This document shows, in pieces, positions 54,966-62,877 of a DNA stretch of 64,000 bases (positions are counted from its first letter, which is position 1; each line of letters starts with the position of its first letter). The position numbers and the translations under genes were made by a program. Under the pieces are notes generated by a model. That model was not told where the DNA came from, did no database searches, and was given only the letters and a program-made list of their open reading frames with translations. The stretch is taken from NCBI RefSeq assembly GCF_020179835.1, contig NZ_JAIUDA010000001.1, positions 372,001 to 436,000 on the forward strand, in the 5' to 3' direction. Source of the DNA: Pantoea sp. alder81. GTDB lineage: Bacteria > Pseudomonadota > Gammaproteobacteria > Enterobacterales > Enterobacteriaceae.

Positions 54966-56653
54966 GTGCGTCTTTCAAACCCTGTGTTCTGATTCCCTGC
55001 TACAACCACGGCGCCATGCTGGCCTCGGTACTGGCGCGGCTGGCCCCCTTTAATCTGCCGGTGATTATTATCGATGACGGCAGCGATGCGCAGACTCAGC
55101 AGCAAATTGCCGCGCTCGATGCCCCGCAGCTGGATATCCTCACTTTACCGGTGAATCAAGGCAAAGGCGCGGCGGTGATCGCTGGGATGCGCAGAGCCGC
55201 CGCGGCAGGGTATAGCCACGCGCTGCAACTCGACGCAGATGGTCAGCATCAGGTCGAAGACACGCCGCGCATGCTGGCGGAAGCGGAAAACCATCCCGAT
55301 TGCCTGGTCTCCGGCCAGCCTGTATACGATGATTCCATTCCTAAATCCCGCTTATACGGCCGTTACATCACTCATTTTTGGGTGTGGATCGAAACCCTGT
55401 CATTCTCGCTAAAAGACAGCATGTGCGGATTCCGCGTCTATCCGCTGCAACCGTCACTGCAACTGTGTGACCGTCGCCCGATTGGCCAGCGCATGGATTT
55501 CGACACCGAAATCATGGTGCGCTTGTACTGGCAGGGCACGCCGAGCCGCTTTATCAGCACGCGCGTCACCTATCCGGAAAGTGGCCTGTCGCATTTTGAT
55601 GCGCTGTACGACAACCTGCGTATCTCATGGATGCACACGCGCCTGTTCTTTGGCATGTTGCCGCGCATCCCACAGCTACTGAGCCGCCGTAAAACAGCAC
55701 AGCACTGGTCCGCTACGCCAGAACGCCGTGGCCAGAGCGGATTGCGATTTATGCTGTGGCTGTATCGTCGCGCGGGGCGGCTGCCGTTTGTGCTGTTGCT
55801 GTGGCCGGTGGTGGCGGTTTACTGGCTGAGCGGACGTCAAGCGCGTGCCGCTTCTCAGCAGTGGCTGACGCGGGTACAGGCCGAAGCCAGCAAACAGCAG
55901 ATTGCGCTGCCAACGCCAATCAATAGCTATCGCCACTTTCTGCGCTTTGGTTACAGCATGCTGGACAAAGTGGCCAGCTGGCGCGGAGATGTGCAGTGGG
56001 GGCGCGATATTGATTTTGCGCCGGGTGCCGAAGCGGTCATCCGTGCTGCAGATGGCAAAGGACATTTGATCCTCGCGTCGCATCTGGGGGATATCGAGGC
56101 CTGCCGCGCCATGGCAAAGCAGATCAGCGGTCTGGTGATCAACGCGCTGGTGTTTACCGACAACGCCCAGCGTTTTCGCGAGGTGCTGGAGAGCATTGCA
56201 CCGCAGGCCGGGGTGAATCTGATGCCGGTCACTGATATCGGCCCGGATACCGCCATCCTGCTGCAGCAAAAACTGGATGCCGGTGAATGGGTGGCGATTG
56301 TTGGCGATCGTACCGCCGTGCATCGCCAGCGCGGGGGCGAACGCCGCGTGGTGTGGAGTGAATTTATGGGCCGTCCGGCGCCGTTTCCGCAGGGGCCTTT
56401 TGTGCTGGCCGCTGCGTTGCGCTGTCCGGTGCTGTTGATGTTTGCCCTGCGTGAACAGGGTCGACTGCGCGTGCACTGTGAACCGTTCGCCGATCCGATC
56501 CTGCTGCCGCGCGCCCAACGACAGGCGGCGCTGCAGGCCACGGTGGATCGCTACGCCGAACGACTGCAACAGCATGCGCTGATGGCGCCGCTGGACTGGT
56601 TTAACTTTTACGATTTCTGGACATTACCAGAGGAGAAGAGCCGCGATGAGTGA
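54959..56653 (+). CDS. apeJ: Fused glycosyltransferase-2 / LpxL-type acyltransferase
   Basis: 564 residues, GTG start overlapping apeI by 7 bases. Residues about 5-240 are a GT-A glycosyltransferase (CVLIPCYNHGAMLASVLARL, IIIDDGSDAQTQ, LQLDADGQH as the metal-binding DxD). After a link, residues about 270-555 form an LpxL/HtrB lipid acyltransferase with HLGDIE (H-x4-E) and GDRTAVHRQRGGERR. Fusion of the two activities suggests it glycosylates and acylates the polyene, making the lipid anchor of the APE. Confidence 0.9.
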   Translation: MLSASFKPCVLIPCYNHGAMLASVLARLAPFNLPVIIIDDGSDAQTQQQIAALDAPQLDILTLPVNQGKGAAVIAGMRRAAAAGYSHALQLDADGQHQVEDTPRMLAEAENHPDCLVSGQPVYDDSIPKSRLYGRYITHFWVWIETLSFSLKDSMCGFRVYPLQPSLQLCDRRPIGQRMDFDTEIMVRLYWQGTPSRFISTRVTYPESGLSHFDALYDNLRISWMHTRLFFGMLPRIPQLLSRRKTAQHWSATPERRGQSGLRFMLWLYRRAGRLPFVLLLWPVVAVYWLSGRQARAASQQWLTRVQAEASKQQIALPTPINSYRHFLRFGYSMLDKVASWRGDVQWGRDIDFAPGAEAVIRAADGKGHLILASHLGDIEACRAMAKQISGLVINALVFTDNAQRFREVLESIAPQAGVNLMPVTDIGPDTAILLQQKLDAGEWVAIVGDRTAVHRQRGGERRVVWSEFMGRPAPFPQGPFVLAAALRCPVLLMFALREQGRLRVHCEPFADPILLPRAQRQAALQATVDRYAERLQQHALMAPLDWFNFYDFWTLPEEKSRDE

Positions 56654-57062
56654 ACGTATCTGGCGCGCTGAGGTTGAATTAACCGTGTCGTTCCACGACT
56701 GTGACCCGATGGGCGTGGTGTGGCACGGCAACTATTTCCGTTTTTTTGAAGTGGCGCGTGAAGCGCTGTTGCGCAGCATCAACTACAGCTACGGTGAGAT
56801 GACCGCCAGCGGTTTTGTCTGGCCGGTGGTAGACACGCGCGTTAAATACCGTCAGCCGCTGCGCTGCGAAGAGGTGATCCGTGTCGAAGCCAGTATTACA
56901 GAATACGAGAACCGCCTGCGTATCGATTATGTGATCCGCAATGCCGCGGGCCAGATCACCACCAAAGCGCATACCTTGCAGGTGGCGGTGGATGCGGTGA
57001 GTCAGGAGATGAATTTCGTTTCGCCAGACATTTTGTTTGAGCGTTTGGGAGTTAAACCGTGA
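56646..57062 (+). CDS. apeK: 4HBT-family acyl-CoA/ACP thioesterase
   Basis: 138 residues, overlapping apeJ by 8 bases. Hot-dog thioesterase with the catalytic Asp20 in HDCDPMGVVWHGNYFRFFEVAREA, and VVDTRVKYRQPLRCEE. It resembles YbgC/FadM thioesterases and probably hydrolyses stalled or finished acyl thioesters. It ends in a GTGA overlap with apeL. Confidence 0.88.
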   Translation: MSERIWRAEVELTVSFHDCDPMGVVWHGNYFRFFEVAREALLRSINYSYGEMTASGFVWPVVDTRVKYRQPLRCEEVIRVEASITEYENRLRIDYVIRNAAGQITTKAHTLQVAVDAVSQEMNFVSPDILFERLGVKP

Positions 57063-57670
57063 TCAGACTATTTTGCTTACTGCTAACACTCATCTGTGCT
57101 AGCGCGCATGCCGTGACGCTGGAACAGTTGCAGCAGCGTTTTGCCAGCCAGCAAGTGATCCGTGCCAATTTCGAGCAGGTGCGCACCATTTCTGGTATGT
57201 CGCAGCCGCTGGTGTCGCGCGGCCAGTTGTTAATCGCCCAACAGCAAGGTTTATGGTGGCATCAGGCCACGCCGTTTGTCATGACCTTGATTCTCGATGA
57301 TAAGCGTATGGTGCAGAGCATGAGTGGTCAGCCGCCGCAGGTGATCACCGCCGACAGCAATCCGCAGATGTTTCAGTTCAATCATCTGCTGCGCGCCTTG
57401 TTCCAGGCCGACGAAAAGGTGCTGCGCGAGAATTTCGAACTCAATTTCCGCGATCAAGGCAATGATCAATGGCAGTTGAGCCTGACACCGAAAGCGGCGC
57501 CGCTGAATAAAATCTTCAACCGCATTGATCTGCAGGGCGCGGCCTTCCTCAACCGCATTACGCTGGATGATAAGCAGGGCGATAAAACCGCCATCACCCT
57601 GAGTGATACCCGCACCGAGCCAAAACAACTGACTGATGAAGAGCGAGCGCGTTTTGCCCCAGCGCAGTGA
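57059..57670 (+). CDS. apeL: LolA-like periplasmic carrier
   Basis: 203 residues, GTG start. The signal peptide MIRLFCLLLTLICASAHA is followed by a LolA-like domain: LEQLQQRFASQQVIRANFEQVRTISGMSQPLVSRGQLLIAQQQGLWW, with the open hydrophobic beta-barrel pattern. LolA carries lipoproteins to the outer membrane; this dedicated relative likely ferries the polyene lipid. It overlaps apeM by 35 bases. Confidence 0.88.
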   Translation: MIRLFCLLLTLICASAHAVTLEQLQQRFASQQVIRANFEQVRTISGMSQPLVSRGQLLIAQQQGLWWHQATPFVMTLILDDKRMVQSMSGQPPQVITADSNPQMFQFNHLLRALFQADEKVLRENFELNFRDQGNDQWQLSLTPKAAPLNKIFNRIDLQGAAFLNRITLDDKQGDKTAITLSDTRTEPKQLTDEERARFAPAQ

Positions 57671-59957
57671 GAAAACTGCTGCGCTGTTGTGGCTGACAGT
57701 GTGTCTGGTGCTGGCAGTGGCCCTTGCCATTATGTTGCCGCGCAGCCAGCTAAATAGCAGCGTGCTGGCTTTACTGCCGCAACAAAATCTCGGGCAGGCG
57801 CCGGCAGAGATTCAGCAAGGCTTTATGCAGCGGCTGGATCGCCAACTGGTGTGGCTGGTGAGCGCCGATGATGCGCATGGCGATGAAGTGGCAGAGTGGT
57901 GGCAAGCGCAGCTGCAGGCGCTGCCGATGCTGAAACAGGTCAGCGGTGCGTTGGATGAGGATCAGATGCAGCGTTGGGGCACCTACGCTTTCCAGCATCG
58001 CAATGGCCTGATCGATCCGTTGACGCGAGCGCGTTTGCAAAACGGTGGCACAGCACAAGCCGACTGGATTCTGGCGCAGCTGTTCTCAGCGTTTGCTGGT
58101 GTCGGCAGTAAAGAGATCCAAAACGATCCGTTAATGCTGGTGCGTGGCGCGCAGCTGGCATTGCAGCAGAACGCCAGCAAAATGGTGCTGCATAACGGCT
58201 GGCTAACCGTGAATGATGCCCAACAGCGTCGCTGGTATTTCCTGCACGGCGAACTGGCCAGCAATGCCTTTAGCATTCAGCAGAGCCATCAGCTGGTGAC
58301 CGCCCTCAACCAGCTGGAACAGCAGTTGAAAACGCGTTGGCCGGATGCGCAGCTGTTAACGCGCGGCACGGTGCTGTTCAGCGATGATGCCAGCCAGCGC
58401 GCGCAGCATGATGTTGAAACGCTTGGCAGCGTGACGCTGGCAGGCTTGTTGCTGCTGGTGTGGCTGGTGTTCCGCTCGTTGCGGCCGCTGGCGCTGTGTG
58501 CGCTCTCGGTGGCGATAGGCGCGATGGCCGGCACGGTGCTGACCTTAATCTGTTTTGGTGAGCTGCATCTCACGACTTTAGTGATGAGCCTCAGCATTGT
58601 CGGCATCTCGGCCGATTATACCCTGTATTACCTGACCGAACGCATGGTGCACGGCGAGCAATCCACGCCGTGGCAAAGCCTGCACAAAGTGCGCGCTACC
58701 TTATTACTGGCACTGGGCACCACGGCGATTGCCTGGCTGCTGATGTTGCTGGCGCCATTCCCCGGTTTGCGCCAACTGGCGGTGTTCGCCGCCAGCGGGT
58801 TAAGTGCGTCTTGCCTGACGGTGATCTGTTTTTATCCATGGCTGGTACGCGGCCTGCCAGTGCGACCGATTCCCGGAATGGTGTGGCTGGCGCGCTGGTT
58901 AGCGGCATGGCGTCGCAACAAGCTGTTGAAAGTTGGATTGCCGCTGCTGGTGGCGATCTATGCATTGAGCGGCATGATTCAGCTGCACGTCGATGACGAT
59001 ATTGCCCATCTGCAGAGCGCTCCGGCTAAATTGCTGGCACAGGATCGCCAACTGGCACAGCTGACGGGTCAGCAGGCCGATCAAACCTGGTTTGTGGTGT
59101 GGGGCGATAATGAACAGCAGGCATTACAGCGTCTCAGCGCCCTGACGCCAAAGTTGCAACTGGCGCAACAGCAAGGCTGGATGGCGGGTTATCGTATCTT
59201 GCCGCTTAATTCGCTGGACCAGCAACAGCAGGATCTGCAACTGCTGCAGCAGGCCGCGCCAGACATCCTGACGCGGTTAAAGCAGGCGGGCATCACTTTA
59301 GCCAATGCCGATCTGGCGGCGATGCCAGTCAATGCCGATGACTGGCTGGCGAGTCCACTTAGCGAGGGTTGGCGTTTGCTATGGCTGTCGCTGCCGGATG
59401 GACGTAGCAGCGTGTTGGTGCCGGTAAATGGCGTGAAAAACAGTGCTGCGTTACTGGACTTAGCAACGCAGCAGGCGGGCGTGAGCTGGGTCGATCGCAA
59501 AGCCAGCTACGATGAACTGTTCCGTTTCTGGCGCACGCTGCTGAGTGGCCTGTTGGGGCTGGCGCTGCTGCTGATCACCGTGAGTTACATCGTACGACTT
59601 GGTTTGCAGGCAGGTTTACGTAGCGCCTTGCCATCCTGGCTGTCGCTGGCAGCGGCGCTGGCGACGTTAGGCTGGATCGGCGCGAGCCTGAACTTATTCG
59701 CCTTACTGGCGCTGATTCTGGTGCTCGGCATCGGTATTAATTACACGCTGTTCTTCAGTAATCCACGCGGTACGCCGCTCACCTCAATGCTGGCGGTTAC
59801 GCTGGCGATGATGACCACACTCCTGACGCTGGGCATGCTGGTGTTCAGCAGCACGGCGGCAATCAGTGGTTTTGGCACCGTATTATGCAGCGGGATCTTT
59901 TGTGCATTCTTGCTGGCTCCACTGGCGCTGGCCCCCGGGAAAAGGAAGCAACGATGA
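57636..59957 (+). CDS. apeM: MMPL/RND-type lipid exporter
   Basis: 773 residues with the RND superfamily plan: one helix, a large periplasmic domain (about 45-265), five helices, a second helix and domain (about 440-630), and five more helices. The motif VGISADYTLYYLTERM has the buried Asp used for proton coupling, and LGIGINYTLFFSNPRGTP is its counterpart in the second half (Asp replaced by Asn). The start at 57636 is the only ATG before the first helix (TTG at 57654 possible). It is thought to flip or extract the APE lipid at the inner membrane. Confidence 0.88.
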   Translation: MKSERVLPQRSEKTAALLWLTVCLVLAVALAIMLPRSQLNSSVLALLPQQNLGQAPAEIQQGFMQRLDRQLVWLVSADDAHGDEVAEWWQAQLQALPMLKQVSGALDEDQMQRWGTYAFQHRNGLIDPLTRARLQNGGTAQADWILAQLFSAFAGVGSKEIQNDPLMLVRGAQLALQQNASKMVLHNGWLTVNDAQQRRWYFLHGELASNAFSIQQSHQLVTALNQLEQQLKTRWPDAQLLTRGTVLFSDDASQRAQHDVETLGSVTLAGLLLLVWLVFRSLRPLALCALSVAIGAMAGTVLTLICFGELHLTTLVMSLSIVGISADYTLYYLTERMVHGEQSTPWQSLHKVRATLLLALGTTAIAWLLMLLAPFPGLRQLAVFAASGLSASCLTVICFYPWLVRGLPVRPIPGMVWLARWLAAWRRNKLLKVGLPLLVAIYALSGMIQLHVDDDIAHLQSAPAKLLAQDRQLAQLTGQQADQTWFVVWGDNEQQALQRLSALTPKLQLAQQQGWMAGYRILPLNSLDQQQQDLQLLQQAAPDILTRLKQAGITLANADLAAMPVNADDWLASPLSEGWRLLWLSLPDGRSSVLVPVNGVKNSAALLDLATQQAGVSWVDRKASYDELFRFWRTLLSGLLGLALLLITVSYIVRLGLQAGLRSALPSWLSLAAALATLGWIGASLNLFALLALILVLGIGINYTLFFSNPRGTPLTSMLAVTLAMMTTLLTLGMLVFSSTAAISGFGTVLCSGIFCAFLLAPLALAPGKRKQR

Positions 59958-60529
59958 AAACAGGTGCTTTGTTATTGATGCTGAGCCTGCTGTTGAGCGG
60001 CTGTGCAAAACATGACAGCCCATCCGAACGGCCCACCGCGTGGCTAAAACCGGGCGTCCGCGTGACTTTGCCTGCGCCGGGCATCTCACCCGCGTTTCAG
60101 CAGCAGCAACTGCTGACCGGCCACGCCAAAGGCAAAACCCAGTCACTGCTGGTGCTGCTGAGCGCTGATTCGCAGCAAGTTAGCCTGGCAGGCTTGTCCT
60201 CGCTGGGCATTCGCTTGTTCCGCGTGACCTATGATAAGAACGGTATTCATACTCAGCAGATGATGGCGCTGCCTGAAATGCCGCCAGCCAGTCAGGTACT
60301 GGCAGATGTGATGCTGAGCCACTGGCCGCTCAGTGCATGGCAGCCGCAGTTGCCGCCGGGCTGGCAGTTGGTCGACGAGGGCGATCGTCGTGAGTTGCGC
60401 GATCCTGCCGGTAACGTGGTGACGCTGATTCGCTATCTGCAGCGGGGAACCGTGCGTGAACCGATCAGCATCGACCAGCGCGCCTTCGGTTATCAAATTC
60501 AAATCCAGCATCTGGACGCATCTTCATGA
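59954..60529 (+). CDS. apeN: DUF3261 lipoprotein
   Basis: 191 residues from MKTGALLLMLSLLLSGC, with lipobox LLSGC (Cys17) and an ATGA overlap with apeM. A DUF3261-type domain follows, with WLKPGVRVTLPAPG and LGIRLFRVTYDKNGI. Possibly the outer-membrane receptor (LolB-like) for the carrier ApeL. It overlaps apeO by ATGA. Confidence 0.85.
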   Translation: MKTGALLLMLSLLLSGCAKHDSPSERPTAWLKPGVRVTLPAPGISPAFQQQQLLTGHAKGKTQSLLVLLSADSQQVSLAGLSSLGIRLFRVTYDKNGIHTQQMMALPEMPPASQVLADVMLSHWPLSAWQPQLPPGWQLVDEGDRRELRDPAGNVVTLIRYLQRGTVREPISIDQRAFGYQIQIQHLDASS

Positions 60530-61683
60530 TCTACATTTCGGCGTTTGGCATGGTGAATGCGCTCGGAAACTCGCTAGAGAAGATTGCCGCACAGCTGACG
60601 TCAGGCCAGGCTCCTGGTATGCAGCCGCGCGAAGGCTGGTTGCAGCAAGAGAAAACCTGCTGGCTGGGCGAGGTGCCGGGCGAACTGCCGCCAGTGCCCG
60701 CCGCCCTTGCCGCGCATGACACGCGGAATAATCAGCTGCTGCTGGCGGCACTGGCGCAGATCCGCCCGGCTGTCGATGACGCGATTGCCCGCTTTGGCCG
60801 TGAACGTGTCGCGGTGGTGCTGGGCACCAGCACCTCGGGCGTGGACGAGGGCGATCGTCAGGTCGACGGTGGCTTGCCGGGTTACGATTACTGCATGCAG
60901 GAGTTGGGCGACCCGTCGCGTTTTCTGGCGCACTACCTTGAGCTGGATGGCCCTGCGTACACCATTTCCACCGCCTGTTCCTCCAGCGCTCGCGCGTTGA
61001 TCAGCGGACAGCGCCTGATTGAGGCTGGTCTGGTGGATGTGGCGCTGGTGGGTGGCGCGGATTCGCTGAGCCGCATGCCAATTAACGGCTTTGCCAGCCT
61101 GGATTCGTTATCCGAGCGCCAGTGTGCGCCGTTCAGCGCAGAGCGTGACGGTATCTCGATTGGCGAGGCAGGGGCGCTGCTGTTGCTGACGCGTGAACCG
61201 CAGCCGCTGGCGTTGCTTGGCGCGGGTGAATCTTCGGATGCCTGGCATATGTCGGCTCCGCATCCTGAAGGCATTGGCGCTGAGCAGGCGATGAAGATGG
61301 CGCTAAAGCAAGCCGAATTAGAGCCGCAGGATATTGGCTACATTAATCTGCACGGCACCGCGACGCCGCTCAACGATCAGGTCGAATCAGGCGTGATTCA
61401 TCGCCTGTTTGGCGATAGCGTGCCGTGCAGCTCAACCAAACATCTGACCGGCCACACGCTCGGCGCGGCAGGTGCGACCGAGGCGGCGCTAGCGGCACTT
61501 ATCGTGCAACAAAATCTGGCGTTACCGGCGCAGGATTTTAGCGCCACTACTCTGGATAGCACGCTGCCTGATTGCGGATTGCTGACTTCACCGCAGCCGC
61601 TGGCGCGTCCGATCATTGCTTCAAACTCTTTTGCTTTTGGCGGGAATAACACCTGCCTGATTGTAGGAAAGCCTCATGACTGA
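60526..61683 (+). CDS. apeO: Beta-ketoacyl-ACP synthase ApeO
   Basis: 385 residues. The complete KS triad is present: Cys151 in TISTACSSSARALISG, His276 in NLHGTATPLND, and His310 in KHLTGHTLGAAGATEAA. It condenses malonyl-ACP with the growing chain, in a heterodimer with the chain-length factor ApeC in the Xenorhabdus system. It overlaps apeP by 8 bases. Confidence 0.92.
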   Translation: MIYISAFGMVNALGNSLEKIAAQLTSGQAPGMQPREGWLQQEKTCWLGEVPGELPPVPAALAAHDTRNNQLLLAALAQIRPAVDDAIARFGRERVAVVLGTSTSGVDEGDRQVDGGLPGYDYCMQELGDPSRFLAHYLELDGPAYTISTACSSSARALISGQRLIEAGLVDVALVGGADSLSRMPINGFASLDSLSERQCAPFSAERDGISIGEAGALLLLTREPQPLALLGAGESSDAWHMSAPHPEGIGAEQAMKMALKQAELEPQDIGYINLHGTATPLNDQVESGVIHRLFGDSVPCSSTKHLTGHTLGAAGATEAALAALIVQQNLALPAQDFSATTLDSTLPDCGLLTSPQPLARPIIASNSFAFGGNNTCLIVGKPHD

Positions 61684-62149
61684 TTTTCTGCCGGTGGGCG
61701 ATTATCTGCCGCACCGTGCACCGATGCTGCTGCTGGATCGCGTGATTCAGGTCAGCGACGAGCGCGTAGTGTGTGAAGTGACGATCAACCACCATGGCGT
61801 ACTCGCTCCGTTTCTCAATGCACAGGGCGAACTGCCCGCGTGGTTTGGCGTCGAGATCATGGCGCAGACCGTCGGCGTTTGGTCTGGGTTTCATGCCCGC
61901 CAGCGCGGCGATCGGGATATCCGGCCCGGTATGTTATTAGGCGGGCGCGGCTATCGTGCCACAGCCGCCACCTTTGCCGCAGACATCACGCTGCGGGTGG
62001 AGATGCATCTGTTAATGCGTGACGACAAGCTCGGCAGCTTCGAAGGCGAAATCCGCAGCCAGGACAGGGTCCTTGCCAGCGGTCGGCTGAATACCTATCA
62101 GCCGGATGAACAGGAACTTAATCAATTACAACAAGGGATGCAGCCATGA
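61676..62149 (+). CDS. apeP: Hot-dog dehydratase ApeP
   Basis: 157 residues. FabZ/FabA-like with LPHRAPMLLLDRV (His13) and WFGVEIMAQTVGVWSG (Glu60), then GGRGYRATAATF. It dehydrates hydroxyacyl intermediates together with ApeI, giving all-trans double bonds that stay conjugated because no enoyl reductase is in the cluster. It overlaps apeQ by ATGA. Confidence 0.9.
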   Translation: MTDFLPVGDYLPHRAPMLLLDRVIQVSDERVVCEVTINHHGVLAPFLNAQGELPAWFGVEIMAQTVGVWSGFHARQRGDRDIRPGMLLGGRGYRATAATFAADITLRVEMHLLMRDDKLGSFEGEIRSQDRVLASGRLNTYQPDEQELNQLQQGMQP

Positions 62150-62877
62150 CACGCAGCGTATTAGTGACCGGCGCGAGTAAAGGGATTGGCCGCGCCATCG
62201 CGCTTCGTCTGGCGCAGGACGGTTTCAACGTGGTGGTGCATTACCACCGTGATGCGGCGGGCGCACAACAGACGCTGGCGGACATCACTGGCGCGGGTGG
62301 CATGGGGCGCATCCTGCAGTTTGACGTGGCCGAACGTGAGGCCACGCGCAATGCGATTGAAAATGACATCGCGGAGCACGGCGCCTATTACGGCGTGGTG
62401 AACAATGCCGGTATTACCCGTGACGGTGCATTTCCGGCCCTGACCGAGGACGAGTGGGACAGCGTGATCCACACTAACCTCGACAGCTTCTACAATGTGA
62501 TTCATCCCTGTGTGATGCCGATGATTGGTCTGCGTAAAGGCGGCCGTATCATCACCTTATCCTCGGTGTCCGGTATCATGGGCAACCGTGGCCAGGTCAA
62601 CTACAGCGCGGCTAAAGCCGGGATTATCGGTGCCACCAAAGCGCTGGCCATCGAGTTAGCGAAACGCAAAATCACCGTGAACTGCATAGCACCGGGCTTA
62701 ATCGATACCGGCATGACGGATCTGGAGCCGATGGTGATCGACGAAGCGCTGAAGATCATCCCGATGAAGCGCATGGGCGCGGCTGAGGAAGTCGCCGGAC
62801 TCGCCAGCTATCTGATGTCAGACATTGCGGGCTACGTGACGCGTCAGGTGATTTCAATCAATGGAGGTATGCTGTGA
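62146..62877 (+). CDS. apeQ: 3-oxoacyl-ACP reductase (FabG type)
   Basis: 243 residues, short-chain dehydrogenase. The cofactor loop is TGASKGIG (8-15), NNAG follows, then the catalytic Ser140, Tyr153 and Lys157 (NYSAAKAG). It reduces the keto group made by ApeO/ApeR. Stop and start of apeR overlap as TGATG. Confidence 0.93.
   Translation: MTRSVLVTGASKGIGRAIALRLAQDGFNVVVHYHRDAAGAQQTLADITGAGGMGRILQFDVAEREATRNAIENDIAEHGAYYGVVNNAGITRDGAFPALTEDEWDSVIHTNLDSFYNVIHPCVMPMIGLRKGGRIITLSSVSGIMGNRGQVNYSAAKAGIIGATKALAIELAKRKITVNCIAPGLIDTGMTDLEPMVIDEALKIIPMKRMGAAEEVAGLASYLMSDIAGYVTRQVISINGGML

Noticed and set aside
55676..56575. 299-codon ORF opposite apeJ
   Set aside because: Antisense shadow of the acyltransferase domain, with unnatural composition rich in His/Gln/Arg.
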